Positions 1 to 9,941 of a DNA stretch of 64,000 nt are shown in pieces. The notes beneath the pieces are model-generated. The model was given only the letters and a program-made list of their open reading frames with translations. It was not told where the DNA came from and did no database searches. This DNA comes from Pseudomonas pergaminensis (GTDB lineage Bacteria; Pseudomonadota; Gammaproteobacteria; Pseudomonadales; Pseudomonadaceae), in the NCBI RefSeq assembly GCF_024112395.2, contig NZ_CP078013.2, positions 5,146,001-5,210,000 on the forward strand. The letters are read 5' to 3'. Numbering within the stretch: the first letter of the stretch is position 1; each line of letters opens with the position of its first letter. Both the position numbers and the translations under genes were made by a program.

Positions 1-3000
1 GGGGTGAAGCTGTTGCGCCAGGTCGCGCCGCCCGATGTGCTGGCGTTTATCGAGCGTTTCAAGCCAGTCACCCTCGCCAATGGCAGCGGCCGCTACTGGA
101 ACAAGGACCTGACGGCCTACCGGCAAAAAACCACCCTGCCGCCACGCCTGGGGATCAATGAACAGGGCCTGCACACCCTGCGCGGTGAGTCAGTGTTACC
201 TCTTGAGGGTGATCTGTATGCCGTGCAACCGCTGACCGACAGCGAACAGTATGTAATCAGACATCCAACGCGCCCAGACGCCTATACCCCGCAGCTACAG
301 CACAACGGTGCGGGAGCCTGGCACAGCGAGCTGGAAGACCCCTTGCATTGGGACCGTCCCACCCTGTTACGCCGTCTTGGCCATAACGTCAGTGAATTGA
401 GTGAGGCCGACCGGGAGTTGGCATTGACGCTCAGTGGCGTCGATGACGGCGCGCTGCGCAGAATGCATGTACTGGGCGAACCCGTACCGCCCCTCCTGGC
501 TGACACCTTTGAACGTGTGCGTATTGACCGCAGTTTGCGCACCCTTATCGACCAGCTTGGCAGTGACGATCCCACCACGTACCAGCACGTCGATCCACAA
601 GACGTGTTGCACCTGCTCACCGCCTACGGCGAATGGCCCGAGACCCGCTGCCTACAGATACTCGATGCCCACGGCAATACAGCCTGGGCGTTTGGAGACA
701 CCAACAAACCGGTGGTGCAGATCCAAGAGGCGCAATTGAACAAGGGTCAATTGCTCAAGGAACTGCTGCAAAGGCTGACACCGGAAGAGATCCGCACGCT
801 GTTCGGCGAACGCGCGGCCGACCCTGAGCTGAGCCTGGACAACCGCGCCTATCAGTGGCGCAAGAAACTCGCGCGAGTGGCCGAGCGGCATCGCGCCACG
901 CTGTTCGATTCACGTTACGCCCAGCTGCAACCGACAGCGCACGCGCCTGCGCAACAATTGATACAGAGCGCCCCCGGCCTGCCAACCCAGGTCATCACTC
1001 ACGTGCTCGACCACGCCAGCGCTGAGGAGCTCACAGAGCTGGACAACCAACACACCCCGCCGCGCCTGGCCGACCTTGCCCGCAGCACGCTGGATGAACT
1101 GCGGATCAACCGTGCCTACGAAGGTCTGCATCTTGAGGCAATGCCCACTGTCGACAGCGAACGCCTGGCACTGAACACCCTGAGAACTCAACCCGGCTGG
1201 CCGGGCAACGTACGCATCGAGGCCAGGCACCTCACTGTCCAGGGTGAAATGTGGCTGCAGATTGGCGTCAAGGACGCCACGGTTGTTCGCACGCTGGTGC
1301 GTACCGCCGACGGCCGTTACGTGCCCCACGATGAAAAAGGCCCGCTGTCAGGTGAGACCGACCTGTACACCGCCATACTCAATGCCCTGCCTGACGCACA
1401 ACGCGACGCCCTGGGGCTCGGCGTCAATCAGGGGCCTGCGCTGCGAGAGCGACTGCGACAACGACCGCTGCCACGTGAAGAGCTGCGCCAGGTACTGGAC
1501 ACCTCCGTTATCAAACCGCCCACACTGGAAACGCTGCGCTTGCTAGGAATGGATGCCGGTTACCCGATCCAGGACGCGCCGCCTGCGCCAGTCGCGAGCT
1601 TGGAGGAACGTGCTCGCGCGATATACCCCGCGCTCGATCCGCAGCAACTCCAAGACTTGCTCACCCACTTGCACACCCAACCAGGTGGCGCAGCCAATGG
1701 CCTCGCGGCACTGGCCGAGGAATACCGACAACTGCGCAACGACCTGACAAGCTGGCAGCGCCAAATCCCCACCGCCCACCCCGAAACCGGCGCGCGGCTA
1801 TCCGTCGCCGAACGGCGCAATGAGCGCCAGAACCGTCGCATGATCGCCAGACAATTGCGCCGATGCTGGCGCCGTGAAGAAGCCGCCGATCTCTTCCTGG
1901 ACCCAAGCGTAGACGGCTACAGCCTGCGCCTGGATTACCCGATTCTCGGCGCGTTGCCGGAACTGACGGCAAATTTCGATCACGTGTCGCTGCTGACCCT
2001 CAGCGGTCGCCCGCAAACCGCTAGCGCCCTTGCGTTTCTGGGGCGTTTCCAGCAACTGCGCCAACTGACGGTCAGGGGTTTAAACCTCGGCAGCGTGCCG
2101 GAGCTCATTTTCAACCTGCCACACTTGAACTCCCTGAGCCTGAGCAGTTGCAATATCAGGCTGACGCCCGCAGACCAGGCACGTATCGCCTCGCTGCGAG
2201 GTTTACAATCCCTGGTTTTGCATGACAACCCTCTGGACTTGGCGCCCAGCGTCGAAGCCATGACGGAGCTGACTCACCTCGACTTATCCCACACCCAGAT
2301 CGAACAGCTACCGGACGGCATAGTCGACCGCCCCAACCTTCAAACTGCACTGCTCAGCAACACCCGGATCCGCGAGCTACCGCCGGCCCTTTTTTCATTG
2401 CCGCCGAACAAGGGCAGCGCCTTCGACTTGGGCGACAACCCGCTGTCGCGGGCGGCAGTGGAGCAGATCAAATCCTACTATCAAAGCCACGGCCTCACGT
2501 TTGAAGCCAACGCACTCCACATTGATTTGCGCGACGCACACCAGCTCTATCCAAGCTTGCGCAAGTCAGCGCTCAATCGATTGATCTACGACCTCCCCGG
2601 CACGGTCGAAGCTGGCCAGGTGGAATTGGCACGCAGGGCGGCTGAGCTGCAAACACTGCAAGCGCAACTCCAACAATGGGAGGGCGCGCCTGACCTTAGT
2701 GGTCAAGAGTTCGCCAGGCGAATCGCGCTGCGCATACGCCTGGAAAAATGCTGGCGCCATGAATTGACCGAGAGCGGCGTGCAACGCCATTCGCTGTTCA
2801 TCCCAAAAGAACTGACGGGCGCGCTGCCCGCCATTGACGCCTCGTTCGACCACATCACCGTGCTGATCATACAGGGCAATAACGCCCCACTGGATGTCGA
2901 CAGCTTCCTTACCCACTTCCCCGAATTGATGTCCATCAGTCTCAGTCAGACGGTACTCGGCGACATCCCGCCCGAGATTTTGTCACGGACCAAGCTCACG

Positions 3001-4371
3001 CACCTGCGTCTGGAAAACTGCGCAATCCGCCTTTCAGACAACAGCCGCGCACGCTTGGAGCGCCTGTCAAATCTCAGTCACCTGAACCTGAACAGCAACC
3101 CGTTGGGCGCTCCCATTGATTTCAGCCATCTGACTCAACTGACCACCTTGCACCTGCGTGATACCGGGCTCAACACGGTGCCTTTGACCCTGCTGACACA
3201 CGTCCAGCGCTACACCATAAACCTCAGCGGCAATGCCATCACGCAACTCCCCCCCGAACTGTTCGCCCTGCCAAAGCATCTGGGCCGAGTGTTCGACCTT
3301 TCGGCCAACCCCCTGACATACCAGAGCCTTGAGCTGATCAAAAGCTACTGCCAGCGCACCGATGAATGCTTCCACGTCCAGACACCCGCCGAGCACCGCA
3401 ACAGGGCCCGGCAGCTCTATCCAAGAATGGCCGAAAAAGACACGGACAGGCTGATTTTCGGGCTGCCTGGAACTCTGGAGAACGTTGATGCCAAATTGAC
3501 TGAACTGGAGGGTGATTACCAGCGACTGGTCGCCGAACTGCAGCACTGGGCGAACGATACACCCGAGCAGCACCCACTGACCGGTGGCGTCTTATCGGAC
3601 GACCTGCGCATTGCCGACGAGGTCAGTCGTCAGCAATACAAGCGCCTGCTCGAAGAGGCCTGGCGACGCGAAAGCCCGATAGATGAAGAAAGCCTGGATG
3701 ACCGCACCACCTATGAAGTTGTGCTCGACCAACCCATCATCGGCACATTGCCGATACTGAGCGTACGCCTGAACCATGTGACGTACTTTGAGCTCAAGGG
3801 AGCGTTCACCATCACCGATATAAACGGCACTCTCAAAGCCTTTCCCTGCCTGCAAACCCTGATCGTGACGAATTGCACGCTCGGGAAGTTACCCTCTGCG
3901 ATTTTCGCAATGCCCAAGCTGAGCGGCCTTGAACTTTCCGGCTGCGAAATAGCCCTTACCCCAGCCGAAGCACGCTCTATCAGCGACCTGGACAACCTTG
4001 AGTTCTTGCATTTGAACAACAACCCACTGGGCAATGCGCCGGATGTCAGCGCCCTGCAGCAGTTGACCACGCTGCAGCTGTCCAACACGCAGATCAGTCA
4101 GGTGCCCGCCGGATTATTTCAATTGCACGGGCTGCAAAACCTGGACCTGAGCAATAACGCGCTACGTGATATTCCTGCGGACATAATGGAAATGCAGCAA
4201 GTGCTCGACAACGACAGCGATTTGCATAACAACCCCTGGACACCGGAAAGCATCGAGCTTCTAAGGGAGTACTACCAGCGAACCGGAAATGATTTCCAGA
4301 TTCTGGAAGTCACTGTCGACGAAAACGACAATCCACTGGAATCGGTGGACGAGGAACTCATGGAAGAATAA
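1..4371 (+). CDS. Giant leucine-rich-repeat protein of the Pseudomonas toxin/effector type, 5' end outside window
   Basis: The reading frame is open from the first base, so the true start is probably upstream; a GTG at 4 is the first internal start candidate. At least 1455 residues are visible. The N-terminal ~530 residues resemble the region before the LRRs in Pseudomonas NEL-type/dermonecrotic-toxin-like (DUF6543) proteins. Three tandem supermodules follow, starting near residues 533, 843 and 1133. Each has an 'A-R-x-LYP' helix, an LPGT motif in the second and third, a coiled-coil-like stretch, a W-R-x-E motif, a block of LRRs (for example LTHLDLSHTQIEQLPDG) and a closing SYYQ/SYCQ/YYQ motif. 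The C terminus is acidic and ends directly after the third LRR block. I see no C-terminal novel E3 ligase (NEL) domain with a catalytic Cys. Family placement is inference; the repeat architecture is read directly. Confidence 0.8.
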   Translation, partial: GVKLLRQVAPPDVLAFIERFKPVTLANGSGRYWNKDLTAYRQKTTLPPRLGINEQGLHTLRGESVLPLEGDLYAVQPLTDSEQYVIRHPTRPDAYTPQLQHNGAGAWHSELEDPLHWDRPTLLRRLGHNVSELSEADRELALTLSGVDDGALRRMHVLGEPVPPLLADTFERVRIDRSLRTLIDQLGSDDPTTYQHVDPQDVLHLLTAYGEWPETRCLQILDAHGNTAWAFGDTNKPVVQIQEAQLNKGQLLKELLQRLTPEEIRTLFGERAADPELSLDNRAYQWRKKLARVAERHRATLFDSRYAQLQPTAHAPAQQLIQSAPGLPTQVITHVLDHASAEELTELDNQHTPPRLADLARSTLDELRINRAYEGLHLEAMPTVDSERLALNTLRTQPGWPGNVRIEARHLTVQGEMWLQIGVKDATVVRTLVRTADGRYVPHDEKGPLSGETDLYTAILNALPDAQRDALGLGVNQGPALRERLRQRPLPREELRQVLDTSVIKPPTLETLRLLGMDAGYPIQDAPPAPVASLEERARAIYPALDPQQLQDLLTHLHTQPGGAANGLAALAEEYRQLRNDLTSWQRQIPTAHPETGARLSVAERRNERQNRRMIARQLRRCWRREEAADLFLDPSVDGYSLRLDYPILGALPELTANFDHVSLLTLSGRPQTASALAFLGRFQQLRQLTVRGLNLGSVPELIFNLPHLNSLSLSSCNIRLTPADQARIASLRGLQSLVLHDNPLDLAPSVEAMTELTHLDLSHTQIEQLPDGIVDRPNLQTALLSNTRIRELPPALFSLPPNKGSAFDLGDNPLSRAAVEQIKSYYQSHGLTFEANALHIDLRDAHQLYPSLRKSALNRLIYDLPGTVEAGQVELARRAAELQTLQAQLQQWEGAPDLSGQEFARRIALRIRLEKCWRHELTESGVQRHSLFIPKELTGALPAIDASFDHITVLIIQGNNAPLDVDSFLTHFPELMSISLSQTVLGDIPPEILSRTKLTHLRLENCAIRLSDNSRARLERLSNLSHLNLNSNPLGAPIDFSHLTQLTTLHLRDTGLNTVPLTLLTHVQRYTINLSGNAITQLPPELFALPKHLGRVFDLSANPLTYQSLELIKSYCQRTDECFHVQTPAEHRNRARQLYPRMAEKDTDRLIFGLPGTLENVDAKLTELEGDYQRLVAELQHWANDTPEQHPLTGGVLSDDLRIADEVSRQQYKRLLEEAWRRESPIDEESLDDRTTYEVVLDQPIIGTLPILSVRLNHVTYFELKGAFTITDINGTLKAFPCLQTLIVTNCTLGKLPSAIFAMPKLSGLELSGCEIALTPAEARSISDLDNLEFLHLNNNPLGNAPDVSALQQLTTLQLSNTQISQVPAGLFQLHGLQNLDLSNNALRDIPADIMEMQQVLDNDSDLHNNPWTPESIELLREYYQRTGNDFQILEVTVDENDNPLESVDEELMEE

Positions 4372-4374
4372 CGC

Positions 4375-5355
4375 CTAGCCCCGCTCTGACGGCACCGAGG
4401 ACAGCTCGAAAGGGCTGCTGCTGCGCCGCTGGTTGCGGTCTTCACGCGGGGTAGCGCCGAAGAAGTTGCGGTAGGCGCTGGAGAAGTGTGGCCCCGAGGA
4501 GAAGCCGCACGACAGGCCGATCTGGATGATCGACTTGCTGGTTTGCATGAGCATCTGGCGCGCCTTGTTCAGGCGCAGTTCCAGGTAGTACTGGCTGGGG
4601 ACGCGGTTGAGGTACTGCTTGAAGATGCGTTCGAGTTGTCGTCGCGATACGCAGACGTGCTGGGCGATTTCGTCGGTGGTCAGCGGCTCTTCGATGTTCG
4701 CTTCCATCAGCAACACGGCCTGGGTCAGCTTGGGATGGCTGGAACCCAGGCGGTTTTGCAGCGGAATGCGCTGGCGTTCGCCACCCTCGCGGATGCGCTC
4801 CACCACCAGCTCTTCGGACACCGCACCGGCCAGTTCGGCGCCGTGGTCACGGGCCAACACCGCCAGTAGCAAGTCGAGTACCGACATGCCACCGCAGGCG
4901 GTGAGACGGTCGCGGTCCCAGTCGAACAGATGACTGGTGGCAATGACCTTGGGGAAGCGCTCGGCGAAATCGTCCTGCCAGCGCCAGTGCACAGCGGCGC
5001 GGTAACCATCGAGCAAACCGAGTTGGGCCAGCGGGTAAACGCCCGCCGACAAGCCGCCGATCACGCAGCCGGCGCGCACCAGCTGCTTGAGCCCGGTGCT
5101 CAGTTGCGAGGCGATCACGGTTGGCGGCTCATCCGCCAGCAGGAACAGTTTCTGAAAACCCTCGAGCTTGCCGGCCCACGGCTCGCCCGGCAATTGCCAG
5201 GCGCCATCGCTCGGCGGCTCGGCTTGCAGGAACGACAGCTCATAGACCACGTCCGGATGCACCCGCTGGGCAACGCGCAAGGCCTCCTCAGCCAGCGCAA
5301 GCGTCAGTGCTTTTGTGCTGGGCCAAATCAGGAAACCAATTTTATGGGCGGTCAT
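4375..5355 (-). CDS. argR: Arginine-responsive transcriptional regulator ArgR (DJ-1/PfpI + AraC HTH)
   Basis: 326 residues. The N-terminal ~200 residues are a DJ-1/PfpI (GlxA-type) ligand-sensing domain, and residues ~220-305 are an AraC/XylS double helix-turn-helix (SRRQLERIFKQYL ... IIQIGLSCGFSSGPHFSSAY). In P. aeruginosa the AraC-type ArgR is the last gene of aotJQMOP-argR. It activates arginine catabolism and transport and represses biosynthesis. The gene order here is the same, so the assignment rests on both domain architecture and synteny. It is unrelated to the E. coli hexameric ArgR. The gap to aotP (about 245 bp) carries a REPIN. Confidence 0.93.
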   Translation of the reverse strand: MTAHKIGFLIWPSTKALTLALAEEALRVAQRVHPDVVYELSFLQAEPPSDGAWQLPGEPWAGKLEGFQKLFLLADEPPTVIASQLSTGLKQLVRAGCVIGGLSAGVYPLAQLGLLDGYRAAVHWRWQDDFAERFPKVIATSHLFDWDRDRLTACGGMSVLDLLLAVLARDHGAELAGAVSEELVVERIREGGERQRIPLQNRLGSSHPKLTQAVLLMEANIEEPLTTDEIAQHVCVSRRQLERIFKQYLNRVPSQYYLELRLNKARQMLMQTSKSIIQIGLSCGFSSGPHFSSAYRNFFGATPREDRNQRRSSSPFELSSVPSERG

Positions 5356-5447
5356 GGAGTGCTATCCGAAGCCAGTAACAGTAATGAAGACAAGGGCCAA
5401 TGCTAGCCCGTAAAGCAACACAAAGCTCAACACAAATGGAGATCGAG

Positions 5448-5533
5448 GTGGGAGCTGGCTTGCCTGCGATAGCGGTGGGTCAGTGGGCACATCTGTTTCT
5501 GATACACCGCTATGCAGGCAAGCCAGCTCCCAC
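5448..5533. repeat. REPIN (two REP units in inverted orientation)
   Basis: Left arm GTGGGAGCTGGCTTGCCTGC and right arm GCAGGCAAGCCAGCTCCCAC are perfect reverse complements around a ~45-nt spacer. This is the typical Pseudomonas fluorescens REP doublet. It lies between aotP and argR, inside what is one operon in P. aeruginosa, so it could alter argR transcript processing or termination. Confidence 0.93.
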
Positions 5534-5599
5534 AGGGGGTCGAGGCCAAATTCAAGACTGCAAAGCATGCACTAAGTCAGTGCACAACGGCAGTCTTGA

Positions 5600-6364
5600 T
5601 TACTTCAAGCTGCCGGACAAGAACTGCTGCAAACGCTCCGACTGCGGGTTCACCAGTACTTCGCGCGGGTTGCCACGCTCTTCGACGATGCCTTTGTGCA
5701 GGAACACCAACTGGTTCGACACCTCACGGGCGAAGCCCATTTCGTGGGTCACCACCACCATGGTGCGGCCTTCCTGGGCCAGGTCCTGCATCACCTTGAG
5801 CACTTCGCCAACCAATTCCGGGTCGAGGGCCGAGGTGGGTTCGTCGAACAGCATCACCTCCGGTTCCATCGCCAGGGCGCGGGCGATGGCCACACGCTGC
5901 TGCTCGCCGCCGGACATGTGGCCTGGGAACGCATCCTTGCGATGGCCCACGCCGACTTTGGCCAAGTAGTGCTCGGCCTTTTCACGCGCGTCTTTCTTCG
6001 ACATGCCCAACACGTGCACCGGCGCTTCCATCACGTTTTCAAGCGCGGTCATGTGCGACCACAGGTTGAAATGCTGGAACACCATGGACAAGCGCGAACG
6101 CATGCGCTGCAGCTGTTTAGGATCGGCGGCCTTCATGGCGCCGTCCTTGTTGGCCACCAGCTTCAGCTCTTCGTTGTTCAGCAGAATCTTGCCGGCGTGG
6201 GGTTGCTCCAGCAGGTTGATGCAGCGCAAAAAGGTACTTTTGCCCGAACCACTGGAACCGATGATGCTGATCACATCACCGGCTGCGGCGGCCAGGGACA
6301 CGCCTTTGAGCACTTCATGACTGCCATAGCGTTTATGCAGGTCTTGGACTTCAAGTTTGTACAT
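5600..6364 (-). CDS. aotP: Arginine/ornithine ABC transporter ATP-binding protein AotP
   Basis: About 254 residues from the ATG at 6364 ([14 protein letters not shown]); a GTG at 6379 would add five residues. Polar-amino-acid (HisP/GlnQ) ATPase signatures are all present: Walker [11 protein letters not shown]-loop region [13 protein letters not shown] signature [10 protein letters not shown], Walker [13 protein letters not shown] and the switch His in [10 protein letters not shown]. It energises uptake through AotQ/AotM with the periplasmic binding protein AotJ. Confidence 0.93.
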   Translation of the reverse strand: MYKLEVQDLHKRYGSHEVLKGVSLAAAAGDVISIIGSSGSGKSTFLRCINLLEQPHAGKILLNNEELKLVANKDGAMKAADPKQLQRMRSRLSMVFQHFNLWSHMTALENVMEAPVHVLGMSKKDAREKAEHYLAKVGVGHRKDAFPGHMSGGEQQRVAIARALAMEPEVMLFDEPTSALDPELVGEVLKVMQDLAQEGRTMVVVTHEMGFAREVSNQLVFLHKGIVEERGNPREVLVNPQSERLQQFLSGSLK

Positions 6365-6391
6365 GCGGTCGGTTCTCACAAAAACAGGTGG

Positions 6392-7504
6392 TCAGTCGTT
6401 GAGCAAGCGCCCGTGACGCAGCGCTTCGCGCCCCGCCACCTTGGCCAGCCAGAAACCCGCTTGGGCATAACGTAGCCGTTCAACGGCAAACAACACCCCC
6501 GAGGTGCCCGCGCAAATCGTGCTGACGCGGTCTTCCAGGGGGTCAATCACTTCAAAAATCGGCTCGCCTTTTTCGACCACATCACCGGCTTTACGCAGGT
6601 AACTGATCACCCCGGCGTGGGGCGCGAACAACAATTCGGTGCCTTCAAACGGCAAGCCTTCACAGGGCTCGAACTGTGGCGCGGGCCATTCCCCCTTGAT
6701 CAAGCCCTGCTCGGCGAGGAACGCGAGGATACCTTCGGCGTGGAAGATCGCCTCGTCGCGGCCCGTATCGGCTTGACCACCCAACTCCAGCGTCGTCGCC
6801 AGGCAGGCCAGCGGGATCTGCGCCTCAGGGAATGCCTGGGACAAACGCAACCACGGCAGCGAGCAGGCTTCATCGAACGAACTGCCGCCGGAGTCTTCCG
6901 CCAGCAGGCCGACTTTCACATTCAAGTGCGCCGACAACGAGCGCCACTGCGGCCAGTGCTGCGGCAGTGCGTACATGTGCAGTGCAGCTTCGGCGTCGCA
7001 ATGCAGGTCAAGCACCACATCGGCGGTGCAGGCGTGGCTCAGCAAGATGCGCTGCATGCCTTGCAACTGGCTGCTCGGCTCAGGCAATGAGGCGAGTGCA
7101 TCACTCATGGCCTGGCGGATCATGCGCACGTTCGCGTGGGGATCATCGCCCAGCTTGCCTTCGAGCAGCTCGGCCACCGGCTCGCTCAGCTCGACGAAAT
7201 CACGGTTGAAGTTCTTGCCGCTGCCCACCTCGAAACGGCCCTGGTGGCTGCCTTGCAGCAACTGGCCCAGGCCCATCGGGTTGGCGACCGGCACCAGCTC
7301 GATCACGCCGTTGAGGGCGCCTTGCTGTTCCAGTTCGGCGAGGCGCTTTTTCAGCTCCCACGCGGCGCGCATGCCGGGCAATTCGTCGGCGTGCAGGCTG
7401 GCCTGGATATAGGCCTTGCGCTCGCCCTTGCCGAAACGGAACACGCTCAGCTGGCGCTCGCAGCCCAAGTGGCCCCAGGGCAACAGGTGATCGATACGTT
7501 CCAT
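6392..7504 (-). CDS. aotO: Succinylglutamate desuccinylase/aspartoacylase-family protein AotO
   Basis: 370 residues. It belongs to the zinc carboxypeptidase-like AstE/ASPA family: the metal-binding HADE motif is near residue 39, a second metal-binding His lies in VLDLHCD, and there is a C-terminal beta-rich biotinyl-like domain (APHAGVISYLRKAGDVVEKG). In P. aeruginosa the homologue lies inside the aot transport operon but is not needed for uptake, and its substrate is unclear. Only one base separates it from the aotM stop, so translation is probably coupled. Confidence 0.9.
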   Translation of the reverse strand: MERIDHLLPWGHLGCERQLSVFRFGKGERKAYIQASLHADELPGMRAAWELKKRLAELEQQGALNGVIELVPVANPMGLGQLLQGSHQGRFEVGSGKNFNRDFVELSEPVAELLEGKLGDDPHANVRMIRQAMSDALASLPEPSSQLQGMQRILLSHACTADVVLDLHCDAEAALHMYALPQHWPQWRSLSAHLNVKVGLLAEDSGGSSFDEACSLPWLRLSQAFPEAQIPLACLATTLELGGQADTGRDEAIFHAEGILAFLAEQGLIKGEWPAPQFEPCEGLPFEGTELLFAPHAGVISYLRKAGDVVEKGEPIFEVIDPLEDRVSTICAGTSGVLFAVERLRYAQAGFWLAKVAGREALRHGRLLND

Positions 7505-7505
7505 A

Positions 7506-8204
7506 TCAGTGCTTCCTCGGCGCCAGGTAGCTCAGCCAGCGGCGCTCGGCCAACTTGAACAGGCGCACCAGGATGAAGGTCAGGCACAGGTAGAACACAC
7601 CGGCGGTGATATACGCTTCGAACGGCAGGTAGAACTGCGCGTTCACTGTACGTGCAGCACCGGTGATGTCGATCAGCGTGACGATCGACGCCAGGCTGGT
7701 GGTCTGCAGCATCATGATCACTTCGTTGCTGTACTGCGGCAGCGCGCGGCGCAGGGCCGACGGCAGCAGGATGCGGCGGTACAGCTTGTAGCGCGACATG
7801 CCCATGGCCTTGGCGGCTTCGATCTCGCCATTGGGGGTGGCCTTGAGGCTACCGGCGATGATCTCGGCGGTGTAGGCGCTGGTGTTGATCGCAAAGGCCA
7901 GGCACGCGCAGAAGGTGGCGCTGGACAGCAGCGGCCAGAGGAAACTCTCGCGCACCGCCTCGAACTGGGCCAGGCCGTAGTAGATCAAGAACAACTGCAC
8001 CAGCATCGGCGTGCCGCGGATCACATAGGTGTAGAGCCAGGCCGCACCATTGACAATCGGCTGCTTGGACACGCGCATCAAGCCCAAAGGCAAGGCAGCG
8101 AGCAAGCCGAAGAACAGCGAGATGGCGAGCAGTTTCAGGGTGGTCAGCAAGCCGCCAAGGTACAGCGGCATGGCCTCCCAGATGACGTTGTAGTCGAAGA
8201 TCAT
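7506..8204 (-). CDS. aotM: Arginine/ornithine ABC transporter permease AotM
   Basis: 232 residues of the HisM/GlnP inner-membrane permease type. About five hydrophobic segments are visible. The EAA loop reads EIEAAKAMGMSRYKLYRRILLPSALRRALP and contacts the ATPase. The start overlaps the aotQ stop (ATGA), as expected for a heterodimeric permease pair made in equal amounts. Confidence 0.92.
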   Translation of the reverse strand: MIFDYNVIWEAMPLYLGGLLTTLKLLAISLFFGLLAALPLGLMRVSKQPIVNGAAWLYTYVIRGTPMLVQLFLIYYGLAQFEAVRESFLWPLLSSATFCACLAFAINTSAYTAEIIAGSLKATPNGEIEAAKAMGMSRYKLYRRILLPSALRRALPQYSNEVIMMLQTTSLASIVTLIDITGAARTVNAQFYLPFEAYITAGVFYLCLTFILVRLFKLAERRWLSYLAPRKH

Positions 8205-8890
8205 AGATCAGCCGCCCTTACGCCTACCGAGTAGCGCTTCTCAAGATGACGCAAGGCCAGCAACGACACACTGGTGATCACCAGGTACATCGCCGCCACT
8301 GCGAGGAAGAAGGTAAAAGGCTCGCGGGTAGCGTCTGCCGCCTGCTTGGCCTTGAACATCATGTCTTGCAGGCCCACCACCGAAATCAGCGCGGTGGCCT
8401 TGGTGAGGACCAGCCAGTTGTTGGTAAACCCGGGGATCGCCAGCCGGATCATCTGCGGCACCATCACCCGGAAAAACACCTGGAAACTGCTCATGCCATA
8501 CGCAAGGCCGGCTTCGGCCTGGCCCTTGGGAATGGCCATGAAGGCGCCGCGGAAGGTTTCCGACAGGTAGGCGCCAAAGATGAAACCCAGGGTGCCGATA
8601 CCGGCGGCCAAGGGGTTCAAGTCGATATAGTCGTCATAGCCGAGCAGCGGCGCGACGCGGTTGAGCAGGTCCTGACCACCGTAGAAAATCAGCAGGATCA
8701 GCACCAGGTCGGGGATCCCGCGGATCACCGTGGAGTACAAGTCACCCAGCCAGGCCAACCAGCGCACCGGCGACAGGCGCAACGCGACCCCGATCAGACC
8801 CAGAACAATGGCCAAGGCCATGGACGACAAGGCGAGCTGAAGCGTCAACCATGCGCCATCGAGGATGACGGCCCCGTAGCCTTTCAACAT
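8201..8890 (-). CDS. aotQ: Arginine/ornithine ABC transporter permease AotQ
   Basis: 229 residues, HisQ-type permease with several transmembrane segments and an EAA loop (AEAGLAYGMSSFQVFFRVMVPQ). It is the first membrane gene after aotJ and the partner of AotM. The spacing of about 90 bp to aotJ leaves room for a processing or attenuation site that lowers permease expression relative to the binding protein. Confidence 0.92.
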   Translation of the reverse strand: MLKGYGAVILDGAWLTLQLALSSMALAIVLGLIGVALRLSPVRWLAWLGDLYSTVIRGIPDLVLILLIFYGGQDLLNRVAPLLGYDDYIDLNPLAAGIGTLGFIFGAYLSETFRGAFMAIPKGQAEAGLAYGMSSFQVFFRVMVPQMIRLAIPGFTNNWLVLTKATALISVVGLQDMMFKAKQAADATREPFTFFLAVAAMYLVITSVSLLALRHLEKRYSVGVRAADL

Positions 8891-8981
8891 GATTCAGGTC
8901 CTCGAAAAAGGGGATGAAAAAATGGCGCAAACCTCAGGAATTCTGTTGCTTGCGCCATTTGGGACAGACAGCTGCGACGAT

Positions 8982-9767
8982 TTACTTAGGGTCAGCGCCG
9001 TAAATATCGAAGTCGAAGTACTTGTCCTGGATTTTCTTGTACTCGCCGTTGGCACGGATCGCGGCAATGGCTGCGTTGATGCGGTCCAGGTTTTCCTTGT
9101 CGCCTTTGCGTACGGCGATGCCGATGCCGTCGCCGAAGTACTTGGCGTCGGTAAAGGCCGGGCCTACGAACGCGTAGCCTTTGCCGGCAGGGGTTTTCAG
9201 GAAACCGTCCTGCAGCAGGGTAGCGTCAGCCACGGTGCCATCGAGGCGACCGGCTTCCACGTCCAGGTAGATTTCGTTCTGCGAGCTGTAAGGCACCACG
9301 GTGGCGCCTTTCGGAGCCAGGACTTCCTTGGCGAAACGGTCGTGGATCGAACCGCGCTGCACACCGATCTTCTTGCCCTTCAATTCATCCAGGCTATCGC
9401 TGACGGTGGTGCCTTCCTTCAACACCAGGCGCGCTGGGGTCAGGTAGTAGCGGGTGGTGAAGTCCACGGACTTCTTGCGGTCATCCGTGATGGACATGGA
9501 CGACAGGATCGCGTCGATCTTGCGCACTTTCAGCGCTGGGATCAGGCCGTCGAACTCTTGCTCGACCCAGGTGCACTTCACGTCCATCTGCTTGCACAGG
9601 GCGTTGCCGATGTCGTAGTCGAAACCGACGATGCTGCCGTCGGGAGCTTTGGAGGCAAACGGAGGGTAAGCCGCTTCGATACCAATTTTCAGGGGCTTGC
9701 CTTCAGCGAAAGCCTGCATGGACAGCACGGACAGCGCCAGGGCGCCCAACAGCACGAGTTTCTTCAT
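8982..9767 (-). CDS. aotJ: Arginine/ornithine-binding periplasmic protein AotJ
   Basis: 261 residues from the ATG at 9767, preceded by a GGAG Shine-Dalgarno sequence. A longer in-frame extension upstream lacks family resemblance and was rejected. A Sec signal peptide ([21 protein letters not shown]) is followed by a mature domain of the lysine/arginine/ornithine-binding family ([20 protein letters not shown] ... [13 protein letters not shown]). It captures basic amino acids in the periplasm and delivers them to AotQM. First gene of the operon. Confidence 0.94.
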   Translation of the reverse strand: MKKLVLLGALALSVLSMQAFAEGKPLKIGIEAAYPPFASKAPDGSIVGFDYDIGNALCKQMDVKCTWVEQEFDGLIPALKVRKIDAILSSMSITDDRKKSVDFTTRYYLTPARLVLKEGTTVSDSLDELKGKKIGVQRGSIHDRFAKEVLAPKGATVVPYSSQNEIYLDVEAGRLDGTVADATLLQDGFLKTPAGKGYAFVGPAFTDAKYFGDGIGIAVRKGDKENLDRINAAIAAIRANGEYKKIQDKYFDFDIYGADPK

Positions 9768-9905
9768 CTTGGGACTCCATCGGTATAGGGCAAAACAGCA
9801 GTATGAGCCATGGCCCACGATGCGACTTAAGGGAAACCGAATTGCGGTGCTGCGTCCCACACCAGTTACACACTGGAGACGACGAGCGAGTGATCGGCAT
9901 TCTAA

Positions 9906-9941
9906 CGACAGGCCGGAAGTCGATATTTCCTCAATGCGACA
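9906..9941 (-). promoter_or_regulatory. Candidate ArgR operator upstream of aotJ
   Basis: On the minus strand the segment contains TGTCGC-N8-AA (9941 to 9926), which matches the half-site described for Pseudomonas ArgR, followed by a second TGTCG at 9910 to 9906. It lies about 140-175 bp before the aotJ start. Autoregulation of aot-argR by ArgR is known in P. aeruginosa; that this is the site is inference. Confidence 0.45.
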
